Shown: one piece after another, positions 26,086 through 33,171 of the stretch
Layout of the letters: every line of letters starts with the position of its first letter
Numbering within the stretch: position 1 is the first letter of the stretch
Assembly (NCBI GenBank): GCA_020845855.1
Contig: JADLEZ010000132.1
Location: forward strand, 1-38,966
Direction of reading: 5' to 3'
DNA length: 38,966 nucleotides
Source of the DNA: Burkholderiales bacterium
GTDB lineage: Bacteria > Pseudomonadota > Gammaproteobacteria > Burkholderiales > Casimicrobiaceae
Made by a program: the position numbers and the translations under genes
Notes under the pieces: model-generated
Databases searched by the model: none
Told to the model about the DNA's origin: nothing
The model's input: the letters and a program-made list of their open reading frames with translations, nothing else

Positions 26086-27467
26086 AACTTCCCACGGCCG
26101 TCCCCGCGCGCACCCCGGCGAGCCTGCGCCGCCGCCTGCTTCTGCAGGTGGCGTTGCCGCTGCTCGGGCTGTTCGCGCTCGACGGCGCGCTGTCGGCGTG
26201 GGCCGCGCACTACTACGCGAACCACGTGTACGACCGTTGGCTGTCCGACTCCGCGCAAAGCCTCGCGCAGCAGGTGCGCGTGACCGGCGGGCGGGCGGCG
26301 CTCAACCTGCCGCGCGCCGCGCAGGAGATGTTCGAATGGGACGCGGAGGATCGCATCGTCTTCCGCGTCGAGGGCTCGCAAAGCGGCGTGATCGCCGGCC
26401 GCGACGTGCCGCTCGCGGGCCGCAACGAAGAGCGGCTGTACAACGCGCGCTTCTACGACGCCCCGATCGCGGGCCACGAGATGCGCTGGGTGCGCCTCGA
26501 CTCGCCGCTGCCGCCGCTGGGCGAGGAGGTCACGGTGACGGTGGGCGAGACTATGCGCAAGCGCGACCGGCTCGCCGACGAGCTTCTGCTCTGGGTGTGG
26601 GTGCCGCAGGTTCTGCTGCTTCTGGTCGCGGGATATATCGCGTACCGCGCGATCGTGGTGCAGACCGACAGGCTGCACGCGCTTTCGGTCTCGCTGCGCG
26701 ACATGAGCTACCGCGAGCTGTCCGCGGTCCCGGGCGAGAACATGCCGGCGGAGATGCAGCCGCTGGTCGAGGCGCTCAATGCGCTGATCGGCAAGCTCGA
26801 CGCCGCCGCGCTCGCCCATCGCAGCTTCATCGCCAACGCGGCGCACCAGCTGCGCACGCCGCTCACCACGCTGAGTCTTACGGCCGAGCAGGCGCTGCAC
26901 TGCGAGCGCATCGAGGACATGCGCGACGCGGTGGCGCGCGTGCAATCCGCGGTGCAGCGCGCCACGCGGCTCGCCAACCAGCTCCTTCTGCTGTCGCGAG
27001 CGGAGCCGGAGGCGCAGTCGGGAGCGGCGCGCCGGCGCACCGACCTGTACGAGCTCGCGTTCGATACCGCGAGCGCGTGGGTGCCGGCGGCGGTGGCGGC
27101 GGGCATCGACCTGGGCTTCGACGAGACCTCCGCGCACGTCACCGCGGAAGTGGACGCGGCGCTGGTGGCCGAGGCGATCAACAACCTCCTCGACAACGCG
27201 CTCAAGTACTGCCCGCCCCGCACGCGCGTCACGGTATCGGTGCGCGAGCTGCCGGAGCCCGCGATCGTGGTCGAGGACACCGGACCCGGCATTGCGCCGG
27301 CCGAGCGCAGCCGCGTCGTGCAGCGGTTCTCGCGCGGCGATCATGCGACCCGCGGGGGCACGGGGCTCGGGCTTGCCATCGCCAACGAGATCGCGCTCGC
27401 CCATGCGGGACGCTTCGTCATCACCGACACGCCCGGCGGCGGCGCGCGGTTCGAGATTCGCCTGTGA
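26082..27467 (+). CDS. tctE: TctE-like sensor histidine kinase
   Basis: A 461-aa membrane kinase that should phosphorylate the adjacent regulator. An N-terminal membrane helix (about 19-42), a periplasmic 2CSK_N-type domain (HYYANHVYDRWLSDSAQSLA) and a second helix (about 165-188) precede a HAMP-like linker. The H-box is FIANAAHQLRTPLTTL with H255. The catalytic domain has the N-box NNLLDNALKYC, VEDTGPGIAP and GGTGLGLAIA. It starts with GTG inside the regulator stop, and its own stop overlaps the GTG of the next ABC gene by 4 bp. Confidence 0.93.
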   Translation: MKLPTAVPARTPASLRRRLLLQVALPLLGLFALDGALSAWAAHYYANHVYDRWLSDSAQSLAQQVRVTGGRAALNLPRAAQEMFEWDAEDRIVFRVEGSQSGVIAGRDVPLAGRNEERLYNARFYDAPIAGHEMRWVRLDSPLPPLGEEVTVTVGETMRKRDRLADELLLWVWVPQVLLLLVAGYIAYRAIVVQTDRLHALSVSLRDMSYRELSAVPGENMPAEMQPLVEALNALIGKLDAAALAHRSFIANAAHQLRTPLTTLSLTAEQALHCERIEDMRDAVARVQSAVQRATRLANQLLLLSRAEPEAQSGAARRRTDLYELAFDTASAWVPAAVAAGIDLGFDETSAHVTAEVDAALVAEAINNLLDNALKYCPPRTRVTVSVRELPEPAIVVEDTGPGIAPAERSRVVQRFSRGDHATRGGTGLGLAIANEIALAHAGRFVITDTPGGGARFEIRL

Positions 27468-29284
27468 GTCTGCTTTTTCTCATCGCCGGGTTCGCCGGGC
27501 GGCACTGGCGTGCGTACGCGAGCGCGGGCGCGATGCTGGTCGGCATCGCGGTGCTCACGGTATGGATACCGCGGCGCGTGGGCGCGATCATCGACGGATT
27601 GGTTGCCGGCCGCGGCGCGGGGCCGGCGTTGTGGCAGGAGCTCGCGATCCTGGTCGCGATGGGCGTGGTCATCTACTTTCTGCGCGTGGGTTGGCGTCTG
27701 CGGCTCTTCAGCGCCGCGTTCCGGCTGGGGGTCGAGCTGCGCACGCAGCTTTACCGCCGGTTGTCGCTGCAGGGACCGCCGTTCTTCCACCGGCAGCGCA
27801 CCGGTGATCTCATGGCTCACGCGACCAACGACGTCGACGCCGTCGAGATGGCGGCCGGCGAGGCGTTCCTCGCGGCGTTCGACGGCACGCTGACGCTGGT
27901 GCTGGTGGTGGCGATGATGACGCTCGGTGTCGACTGGCGGCTCGGGCTCGTGGCACTGTTGCCGTTCCCGCTCATGGCCGGCGCCTTCTACCTCATCTCG
28001 CGGCGCGTGCACGAAGCCTGGCGGCGCTCGCTCGACCGCTTCTCCGATTTGAACGGCCACGTGCAGGAGACGGTGGCCGCGGTGCGCACGCTGCGCGCGC
28101 TCGGCCTCGAGAAGCGTGCCGGTCGCGACTTCGCGCAGCGGGCGCAAGACGCGGCGCAGGCGGGCTACGACGCGCAGCGGTGGGAGTCGGCCTACGAGCC
28201 CGCGGTCGGCTTGACGCTGACCGCCGCCACCGTGCTGACGCTGGCGCTCGGCGGCTGGCTCGTCTGGCAGGACGAGCTCACCATCGGCATGCTCACCGCG
28301 TTCACGATGTATCTCGGGCAGCTCATCTGGCCGATGTTCGCCGCCGGGTGGGTGTTCTCGCTGATCGAGCGGGGCAAGGCCGCGTGGGCGCGGCTCGATC
28401 CCGTGCTGCGCGCGCCGCTGTCGATGGCCGACGAGGGCACGCGTGCGCTCCCGCCGTCGGGCACGCTACGCTTCGACCGGGTGACGTTCCGCTACCCCGC
28501 GACCGAGTCCGAATCGGTCGATGACGTAGGCTTCGAGCTGGCACCGGGACGCACGCTCGGCATCGTCGGCCCGACGGGGTCCGGCAAATCGACGCTACTG
28601 CATCTCCTGCTGCGGCACTACACGCCGCAGGCGGGAACGATCGCGTGGGATGGCGTTCCGGTGACCGAGTTCCGGCTGGAAGCGCTGCGTGGCGCTCTGG
28701 CGTGGGTGCCGCAGGAGCCGTTCCTGTTCTCGGCGACGATCGCCGACAACGTGGCACTCGCGCGCGCGGACGCGACGCGCGACGAAATCGTGAGCGCCGC
28801 GAAGATGGCCGACCTGCACGCCGATGTGTTGCGCTTCGTGCACGGCTACGACACGCGCGTCGGCGAGCGCGGTGTCACGCTCTCCGGCGGCCAGCGGCAA
28901 CGCGTGGCGATCGCCCGCGCGCTCCTGTCCGATGCGCCGCTGCTGCTGCTCGACGACGCGCTGTCGGCGGTGGACACCGGCACCGAGGGGCGCATCCTCG
29001 CGCACTTGCGGCAAGCGCGCGTGAGCGCGAAGGGCCGCTCCCGAGCGCGCACTGGCCCCGAAGCGCGCAGCGCGGAGGATAGCCCAATGCGCAGCGCGAT
29101 CATCGTGAGCCATCGCCTGTCGGCGGTCGCCGACGCCGACGAGATCGTGGTTCTCGCCCACGGCCGCATCGTCGAGCGCGGCGATCACGAGGCGCTGCTG
29201 CGGCTTTCAGGCTGGTACGCGGCGCAGTGGCGCTACCAGCAGCTCGCGCGGAGCCTGGAAGCAGACGCGGAGGCCGAGGCATGA
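27464..29284 (+). CDS. ABC exporter half-transporter, MdlA-like, with a repeat-encoded insertion
   Basis: A 606-aa type I exporter subunit with a six-helix membrane domain (about 1-310) and an ATPase domain. Walker A is GPTGSGKST (near 370), the signature is LSGGQRQR (near 473), and Walker B reads LLLLDDALSAVD, with Asp instead of the usual catalytic Glu, as in MdlA-type partners of heterodimeric exporters. The H-loop is SHRLSAV. Between the D-loop helix (ILAHLRQAR) and SAIIVSHR lie about 23 extra residues, 520-542 (VSAKGRSRAR...DSPM), encoded by the 68-nt repeat. Whether the ATPase tolerates this is unknown. It overlaps the kinase stop and the next gene by 4 bp each. Confidence 0.92.
   Translation: MSLLFLIAGFAGRHWRAYASAGAMLVGIAVLTVWIPRRVGAIIDGLVAGRGAGPALWQELAILVAMGVVIYFLRVGWRLRLFSAAFRLGVELRTQLYRRLSLQGPPFFHRQRTGDLMAHATNDVDAVEMAAGEAFLAAFDGTLTLVLVVAMMTLGVDWRLGLVALLPFPLMAGAFYLISRRVHEAWRRSLDRFSDLNGHVQETVAAVRTLRALGLEKRAGRDFAQRAQDAAQAGYDAQRWESAYEPAVGLTLTAATVLTLALGGWLVWQDELTIGMLTAFTMYLGQLIWPMFAAGWVFSLIERGKAAWARLDPVLRAPLSMADEGTRALPPSGTLRFDRVTFRYPATESESVDDVGFELAPGRTLGIVGPTGSGKSTLLHLLLRHYTPQAGTIAWDGVPVTEFRLEALRGALAWVPQEPFLFSATIADNVALARADATRDEIVSAAKMADLHADVLRFVHGYDTRVGERGVTLSGGQRQRVAIARALLSDAPLLLLDDALSAVDTGTEGRILAHLRQARVSAKGRSRARTGPEARSAEDSPMRSAIIVSHRLSAVADADEIVVLAHGRIVERGDHEALLRLSGWYAAQWRYQQLARSLEADAEAEA
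29022..29089 (+). repeat. 68-nt repeat inserted in frame in the ABC ATPase domain
   Basis: It is 59/68 identical to 6065-6132, with the first 28 bases identical. It ends with GCGCGGAGGATAGCCCAATG, a Shine-Dalgarno-like GGAGG followed by ATG in the same frame as the host gene. An internal start at the ATG 29087 is therefore possible and would make a fragment of about 65 residues from the H-loop onward. Confidence 0.85.
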
Positions 29285-31077
29285 GCGCGGCGGGCGAGAC
29301 CGCAGGGCATCCCGACCTGCGCCGTATCGGCGGCGCGGAGCGGCGCAACGCGATCGCACTGCTGTGGCGCGCCGCGCGGCCGGACCGGCGGCAGGTGTGG
29401 TGGGCGGCGGCCTGGCTCGCGGTTGCCGGGCTGCTGGAAGCCGCGGGGCCGATTTTCGGCAAGCGCTTCATCGACAACTACCTCCTGCCGCGCGTGGCGG
29501 ACGTGCCGGCGATCGCGCTGCTGCTCGCGGGATACCTCGTCACCGGCTGGCTCGCCTCCGCGATCCGCTACTTCCAGCTCGTGCGCCTGGCCGGCCTGTC
29601 GGCCCGCTCGGTGCGCCGCCTGCGCGAGCGCGTGTACGGCCACGTGCTGCGGCTGCCGATGAGTTTTTTCGACCGCGCGATCACCGGCCAGCTCGTGAGC
29701 CGCATCACCAACGACACGGAAGCGGTGCGCCAGCTCTACACGACCGTGCTGTTCGAGATCCTGCTCGGGCTTACCGTGCTGTTCGGCGTCGCGGTGGCGA
29801 TGCTGCTGCTCGACTGGCGACTGATGCTGATCGTGCTGCTGCTGGTGCCGGCCACCATCGCGATCGTTTGGGGGTACCAGCGGCTGTCGGCCGCGGCGGT
29901 GACGCGCTCGCGCGAGCTGCGCAGCGACCTCAACGCGCAGATGGCGGAAGGCATCGCGGGGAGGAGCGTGCTGCAGGCCGCCGGCGCGGCCGGTCGCTTC
30001 GCCGATCGCTTCGCCCGCACCAACGCCGCCCACTACCAGGCGCGGCTGGGCGAGGTTCGCGCCAACGCCTGGCTGCTGCGCCCCGCGCTCGATTTCCTCA
30101 GCATCTTGCTCATTTGCGCGATCGTCGCGGCGATCGGCACCCAGCGACTGCAGGGCGTGGAGGTGGGATTACTGTACGCCTTCATCGCGTACGTGGCGCG
30201 CGTGGTGGAGCCGCTGATCCAGATCACGATGCAGTTCTCGCTCCTGCAACAGTCGGTCGTTGCCGCCGCGCGGGTCGACACGCTGCTCGAGGAAGGTCGT
30301 ACCGCCGAAGCCACGCACGCCCGCCACATCGAGGCGGGGAGGGTGGAGCTCGCGAACGTGAGCTTCGGCTACGACGCCGCCGTACCGGTGATACACGACG
30401 TCTCATTCGCGGTGCCCGCGGGCAGCTTCGTCGGCATCGTCGGGCACACCGGCAGCGGCAAGTCGACGCTGCTGTCGCTGCTCCTGCGCTTCTACGCGCC
30501 GCAGAGCGGGCGCATCGAGATCGACGGCATCCCGGTCGGGCAGATCGACGAACGCCACTTCCGTGCCGAAGTCGGCCTCGTGCCGCAGGAGCCGTTCCTG
30601 CTCGCGGCGAGCGTGCGCGATAACATCGACATGGGCCGCGGCCTGTCCGGCGAAGCGATCCTGGCGGCCGCGCGCGCGGCGCGCGCGCACGGCTTCATCG
30701 AGCGCCTGGAGCGCGGCTACGACACGCTACTTGGCGAAGGCGGGGCGCGCCTGTCGGCGGGGCAGAAGCAGCTCGTGGCGGTGGCGCGCGCGCTCGCGGC
30801 GCGGCCGCGCGTGCTTTTCCTCGACGAGGCGACGTCGCGCATCGACAGCGAGACCGAGCAGCAGGTGCAGGCCGCGATCGCCGCGCTCGGGGGCGCCACC
30901 ACGGTGATCGCGATCGCGCACCGCCTGTCCACCATCCGCGCGGCCGACCGCATCATCGTGCTCAATCATGGACGCGTCGCCGAGAGCGGCACCCACGACG
31001 AACTGATGGCGATCGCCGGCGGGATCTACCAGCGGCTGTACCAGCTCCAGCAAATCAATGGGGTCAGTCTCGATTGA
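29281..31077 (+). CDS. ABC exporter half-transporter, MdlB-like partner
   Basis: A 598-aa type I exporter subunit expected to form a heterodimer with the preceding protein. The membrane domain has six helices (about 35-330), with FFDRAITGQLVSRITNDTEAV typical of the family. In the ATPase domain Walker A is GHTGSGKST (near 389), the signature is LSAGQKQL (near 490), Walker B is LFLDEATSRID with the catalytic Glu, and the H-loop is AHRLSTI. It therefore has the canonical Walker B while its partner has the degenerate one. It starts at ATG 29281 overlapping the previous stop (ATGA). Its last residues, INGVSLD, are encoded by a GGGGTCAG palindrome. Confidence 0.93.
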   Translation: MSAAGETAGHPDLRRIGGAERRNAIALLWRAARPDRRQVWWAAAWLAVAGLLEAAGPIFGKRFIDNYLLPRVADVPAIALLLAGYLVTGWLASAIRYFQLVRLAGLSARSVRRLRERVYGHVLRLPMSFFDRAITGQLVSRITNDTEAVRQLYTTVLFEILLGLTVLFGVAVAMLLLDWRLMLIVLLLVPATIAIVWGYQRLSAAAVTRSRELRSDLNAQMAEGIAGRSVLQAAGAAGRFADRFARTNAAHYQARLGEVRANAWLLRPALDFLSILLICAIVAAIGTQRLQGVEVGLLYAFIAYVARVVEPLIQITMQFSLLQQSVVAAARVDTLLEEGRTAEATHARHIEAGRVELANVSFGYDAAVPVIHDVSFAVPAGSFVGIVGHTGSGKSTLLSLLLRFYAPQSGRIEIDGIPVGQIDERHFRAEVGLVPQEPFLLAASVRDNIDMGRGLSGEAILAAARAARAHGFIERLERGYDTLLGEGGARLSAGQKQLVAVARALAARPRVLFLDEATSRIDSETEQQVQAAIAALGGATTVIAIAHRLSTIRAADRIIVLNHGRVAESGTHDELMAIAGGIYQRLYQLQQINGVSLD

Positions 31078-31104
31078 CGTCAATCGAGTCTGACCCCATT
31101 GATT
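31053..31104. repeat. 52-nt GGGGTCAG palindrome overlapping the end of the ABC exporter gene
   Basis: Two 26-nt arms (31053-31078 and 31079-31104) are complementary except for one T:T pair, with no loop (centre GAC/GTC). Each arm contains AATCAATGGGGTCAG. The left arm covers the last seven codons and the stop of the exporter gene. It lies between convergent genes and may serve as a bidirectional stem-loop. It is related to the cluster at 4254-4375. Confidence 0.88.
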
Positions 31105-31123
31105 ATGCGAAACTTTGGCACGT

Positions 31124-32266
31124 CTACGCCTGCTCGCCCAATTCGATGTCCACCATCATCTCGTTGGCCAACACTTCCAGCGCGTGGCGCACGTCGTCGT
31201 TGCTGACCGACTTCGGCACGAGCAGCTCCGCCTTCACCTTGAACAGGTGCTCGGCGGTCATCGCGCCGCTCACGATCTCGGTGTGCAGTTCCTCGATGGA
31301 GACGCCGCGCTGCGCAAGCGCACCGGAGAGGTCGCGCACGATCCCCGGCCGGTCGTGGCCCACCACCTCGAGCCGGACCACGCGCCGCCCGCTCGGCGCC
31401 GGCGTGCCCTGGCTGCGCTCGATGACGATCTTGAGCTCCGCCGACGCGAGACCGAGGAGCGCGGCGGTGAGCGCGTCCGCGTGCTCCGGCGGCACCTCGA
31501 AGTGCACCATGCCCGCGAACTGGCCCGCGAGGCTCGCCATGCGGCTGCCCGCCCAGTTGGCGCCGAAGCCCTGCGCCTTCGCCGACAGCAGGCTGACGAT
31601 GCCGGGACGGTCCGGCCCGATCACGGTGACCACGAGCGACGTAAGCATGGGCTTTTCCTCTTCCTTTACCGAAACGATGCGCTTGATCATCGGCGCGCGC
31701 GTCGCGTAGCGGTCGTCCTGCTTGAACGCGGGCAGCGTGCCGGTGTCGCGCGCCTGCCGCACGACCCGGGCGAGGAGTTCGAGGCCCATCGGCGCGAGCG
31801 CGCGCTCCCACAGGTCGCGCGCGGACTCGCCCTTGACGACGAAGCACCAATCCTGCGCGGCGATCGGACCCTTGTCCCAGCCGTCCGCAAGGTGATACAC
31901 CGACCCGCCCGCGATGGCGTCGCCTTCGAGGATCGTCCACTCCACGGCGGCGATCCCGCGATGCCGCGGCAAGAGCGACGGGTGATAGCCGACGCCGCCC
32001 AGCCGCGAGCGCGCGAGCGCCTCGTCGCTCACGCGCGCATGGGTGTGGGCGGCGACGATGAGGTCGGTGCCGTCGGCGATCGCCTCGCCGGGCACGACCT
32101 TCGGATTCTCGAGCGCGTGCACGGGAATGCCGGCCTTGAGCGCGGCGAGAGCGAGGCGGTCGTCGGCCGCGGGCACTACCACGCGCGCGATGGTCACGTC
32201 TTCCTGGTGCAGCCTGTCGAACACGGCGGCCCCGAAGTAACGGGATCCGACCAGCGTTAGCTTCAT
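31124..32266 (-). CDS. Formyltransferase domain fused to a GcvR-like double-ACT protein
   Basis: A 380-aa two-part protein. Residues 1 to about 200 are a formyltransferase-like domain starting MKLTLVGSRYFGAAVF, with the hallmark YHPSLLPRHRG and ADGWDKGPI, closest in style to the formyl-THF hydrolase/dehydrogenase N-terminal domain. From residue 207 the sequence resembles the glycine-cleavage repressor GcvR, with two ACT domains (TSLVVTVIGPDRPGIVSLLS and VRLEVVGHDRPGIVRDLSGAL). The joint VKEEEKP is encoded by a Shine-Dalgarno-like GGAAGAGGAAAAG, followed by an ATG at 31648, so the second half may also be made alone. A perfect TATAAT lies upstream at 32293-32298. Confidence 0.87.
   Translation of the reverse strand: MKLTLVGSRYFGAAVFDRLHQEDVTIARVVVPAADDRLALAALKAGIPVHALENPKVVPGEAIADGTDLIVAAHTHARVSDEALARSRLGGVGYHPSLLPRHRGIAAVEWTILEGDAIAGGSVYHLADGWDKGPIAAQDWCFVVKGESARDLWERALAPMGLELLARVVRQARDTGTLPAFKQDDRYATRAPMIKRIVSVKEEEKPMLTSLVVTVIGPDRPGIVSLLSAKAQGFGANWAGSRMASLAGQFAGMVHFEVPPEHADALTAALLGLASAELKIVIERSQGTPAPSGRRVVRLEVVGHDRPGIVRDLSGALAQRGVSIEELHTEIVSGAMTAEHLFKVKAELLVPKSVSNDDVRHALEVLANEMMVDIELGEQA
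31646..31664 (-). promoter_or_regulatory. Internal ribosome site and ATG at the formyltransferase/ACT junction
   Basis: On the minus strand GGAAGAGGAAAAG (31664-31652) is followed by CCC and ATG (31648-31646). The ATG begins MLTSLVVTVIGPDRPG, the natural start of a GcvR-like protein. The site is in frame with the upstream formyltransferase and encodes its linker EEEK. Confidence 0.6.
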
Positions 32267-32292
32267 AGGTGACTCCCAACGGTCCGGTTGCG

Positions 32293-32298
32293 ATTATA
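32293..32298 (-). promoter_or_regulatory. Candidate -10 box for the formyltransferase/ACT gene
   Basis: The minus strand reads TATAAT exactly, 27 bases before the ATG at 32266. No good -35 hexamer is present at 16-18 bp, so the promoter call rests on the -10 alone. The region is divergent with the rhomboid gene. Confidence 0.4.
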
Positions 32299-32387
32299 CG
32301 GAGCCGGTCATCGCCTTGCGTGAAACCGGAACAGCATTGGACGGGCGGTCATTGAAATCCCGCGCCGTGCGCTATACGTCACCCCTC

Positions 32388-33059
32388 ATGCACGTCCACC
32401 TGCCCGACCCCGAGCACGGCACCGGCGCGGCGCCGCATTTCCGGCGCTCGGTCGCGGTCGCGTCCGTGTTCGTGGCCACCCTCGTGCTCGTGTGGCTGGT
32501 CGGTCTCGTGCCCGGTGTCGACCTGGGTCGCTTTGGCGTGATCCCGCGCGAGGCATCCGGGCTGTGGGGCATCCTGACGGCGCCGATGGTGCACGCGGAT
32601 TTCGCGCATCTTGCGTCCAATGCGCTGCCGCTTCTCATCGCGGGCACGTTGCTGCTTCACCTGTACCCGGACTCGTCGCGCTTCGTGCTGCCGGCGGCGT
32701 GGCTCGGGCCCGGGCTCCTGGTGTGGGCGTTCGGGCGCGGCGCGACGCACGTCGGTGCGAGCGGCCTCGTGTACGGCATCGTGACCTACATCTTCGTCGC
32801 CGGCATCCTGCGCCGCGACCGGCGCGCGTGGGCGGCCTCGGTGCTGGTGGCGTTCCTCTACGGCACGCTGGTGTGGGGGGTGCTGCCGATCCGCGTGGGG
32901 GTGTCGTGGGAGACCCACCTCGCGGCGGCGGCCATCGGCGTGGTACTCGCGGTCGCGCTGCGCCGCCGCGACGTGCCGCCGCGCAAGCGCTACAGCTGGG
33001 AGCTCGAGGAGGAGGAAGGGGAGCCGGAACAGGAAGCAGGGTCAGACCCTACTTACTAA
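32388..33059 (+). CDS. Rhomboid family intramembrane serine protease
   Basis: A 223-aa membrane protein with six hydrophobic segments. The catalytic serine is S125 in HVGASGLVYG (GxSG motif) and the catalytic histidine is H177 in SWETHLAAAAIG. HADFAHLASNALPL supplies the conserved HxxxN-type motif (the second His and Asn). It cleaves membrane-protein substrates within the bilayer; the substrate here is unknown. I start at ATG 32388 (MHVHLPDP). The cytoplasmic tail is very acidic (ELEEEEGEPEQE), and the final residues GSDPTY and the stop are encoded next to or within a GGGTCAGACCC palindrome. Confidence 0.9.
   Translation: MHVHLPDPEHGTGAAPHFRRSVAVASVFVATLVLVWLVGLVPGVDLGRFGVIPREASGLWGILTAPMVHADFAHLASNALPLLIAGTLLLHLYPDSSRFVLPAAWLGPGLLVWAFGRGATHVGASGLVYGIVTYIFVAGILRRDRRAWAASVLVAFLYGTLVWGVLPIRVGVSWETHLAAAAIGVVLAVALRRRDVPPRKRYSWELEEEEGEPEQEAGSDPTY
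33038..33050. repeat. Short GGGTCAGACCC palindrome at the end of the rhomboid gene
   Basis: AGGGTC-A-GACCCT is a perfect 13-nt palindrome that includes the core of the GGGGTCAGA family at 4254-4375 and 31053-31104. It encodes GSD near the C-terminus of the rhomboid protein. It also marks the point where base composition falls. Confidence 0.6.
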
Positions 33060-33079
33060 GCCGAAAGTCCCCTACGATC

Positions 33080-33101
33080 ACATACTATCCACATACTATC
33101 C
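33080..33101. repeat. 11-bp tandem duplication
   Basis: ACATACTATCC occurs twice head to tail (33080-33090 and 33091-33101) in the AT-richer gap after the rhomboid gene. It may be a slippage product or a trace of an insertion end. Confidence 0.6.
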
Positions 33102-33171
33102 ACTGTCATGCGAAACGTATGGTTGAGCGCCGACAATAGTCGCAATGGCGCGCGCCAACGCGGACAGCTGA

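Noticed and set aside
26198-27463. Open frame upstream of the MdlA-like gene, opposite register to the kinase
   Set aside because: It overlaps the complete histidine kinase and has no protein-like composition; the exporter starts at GTG 27464.
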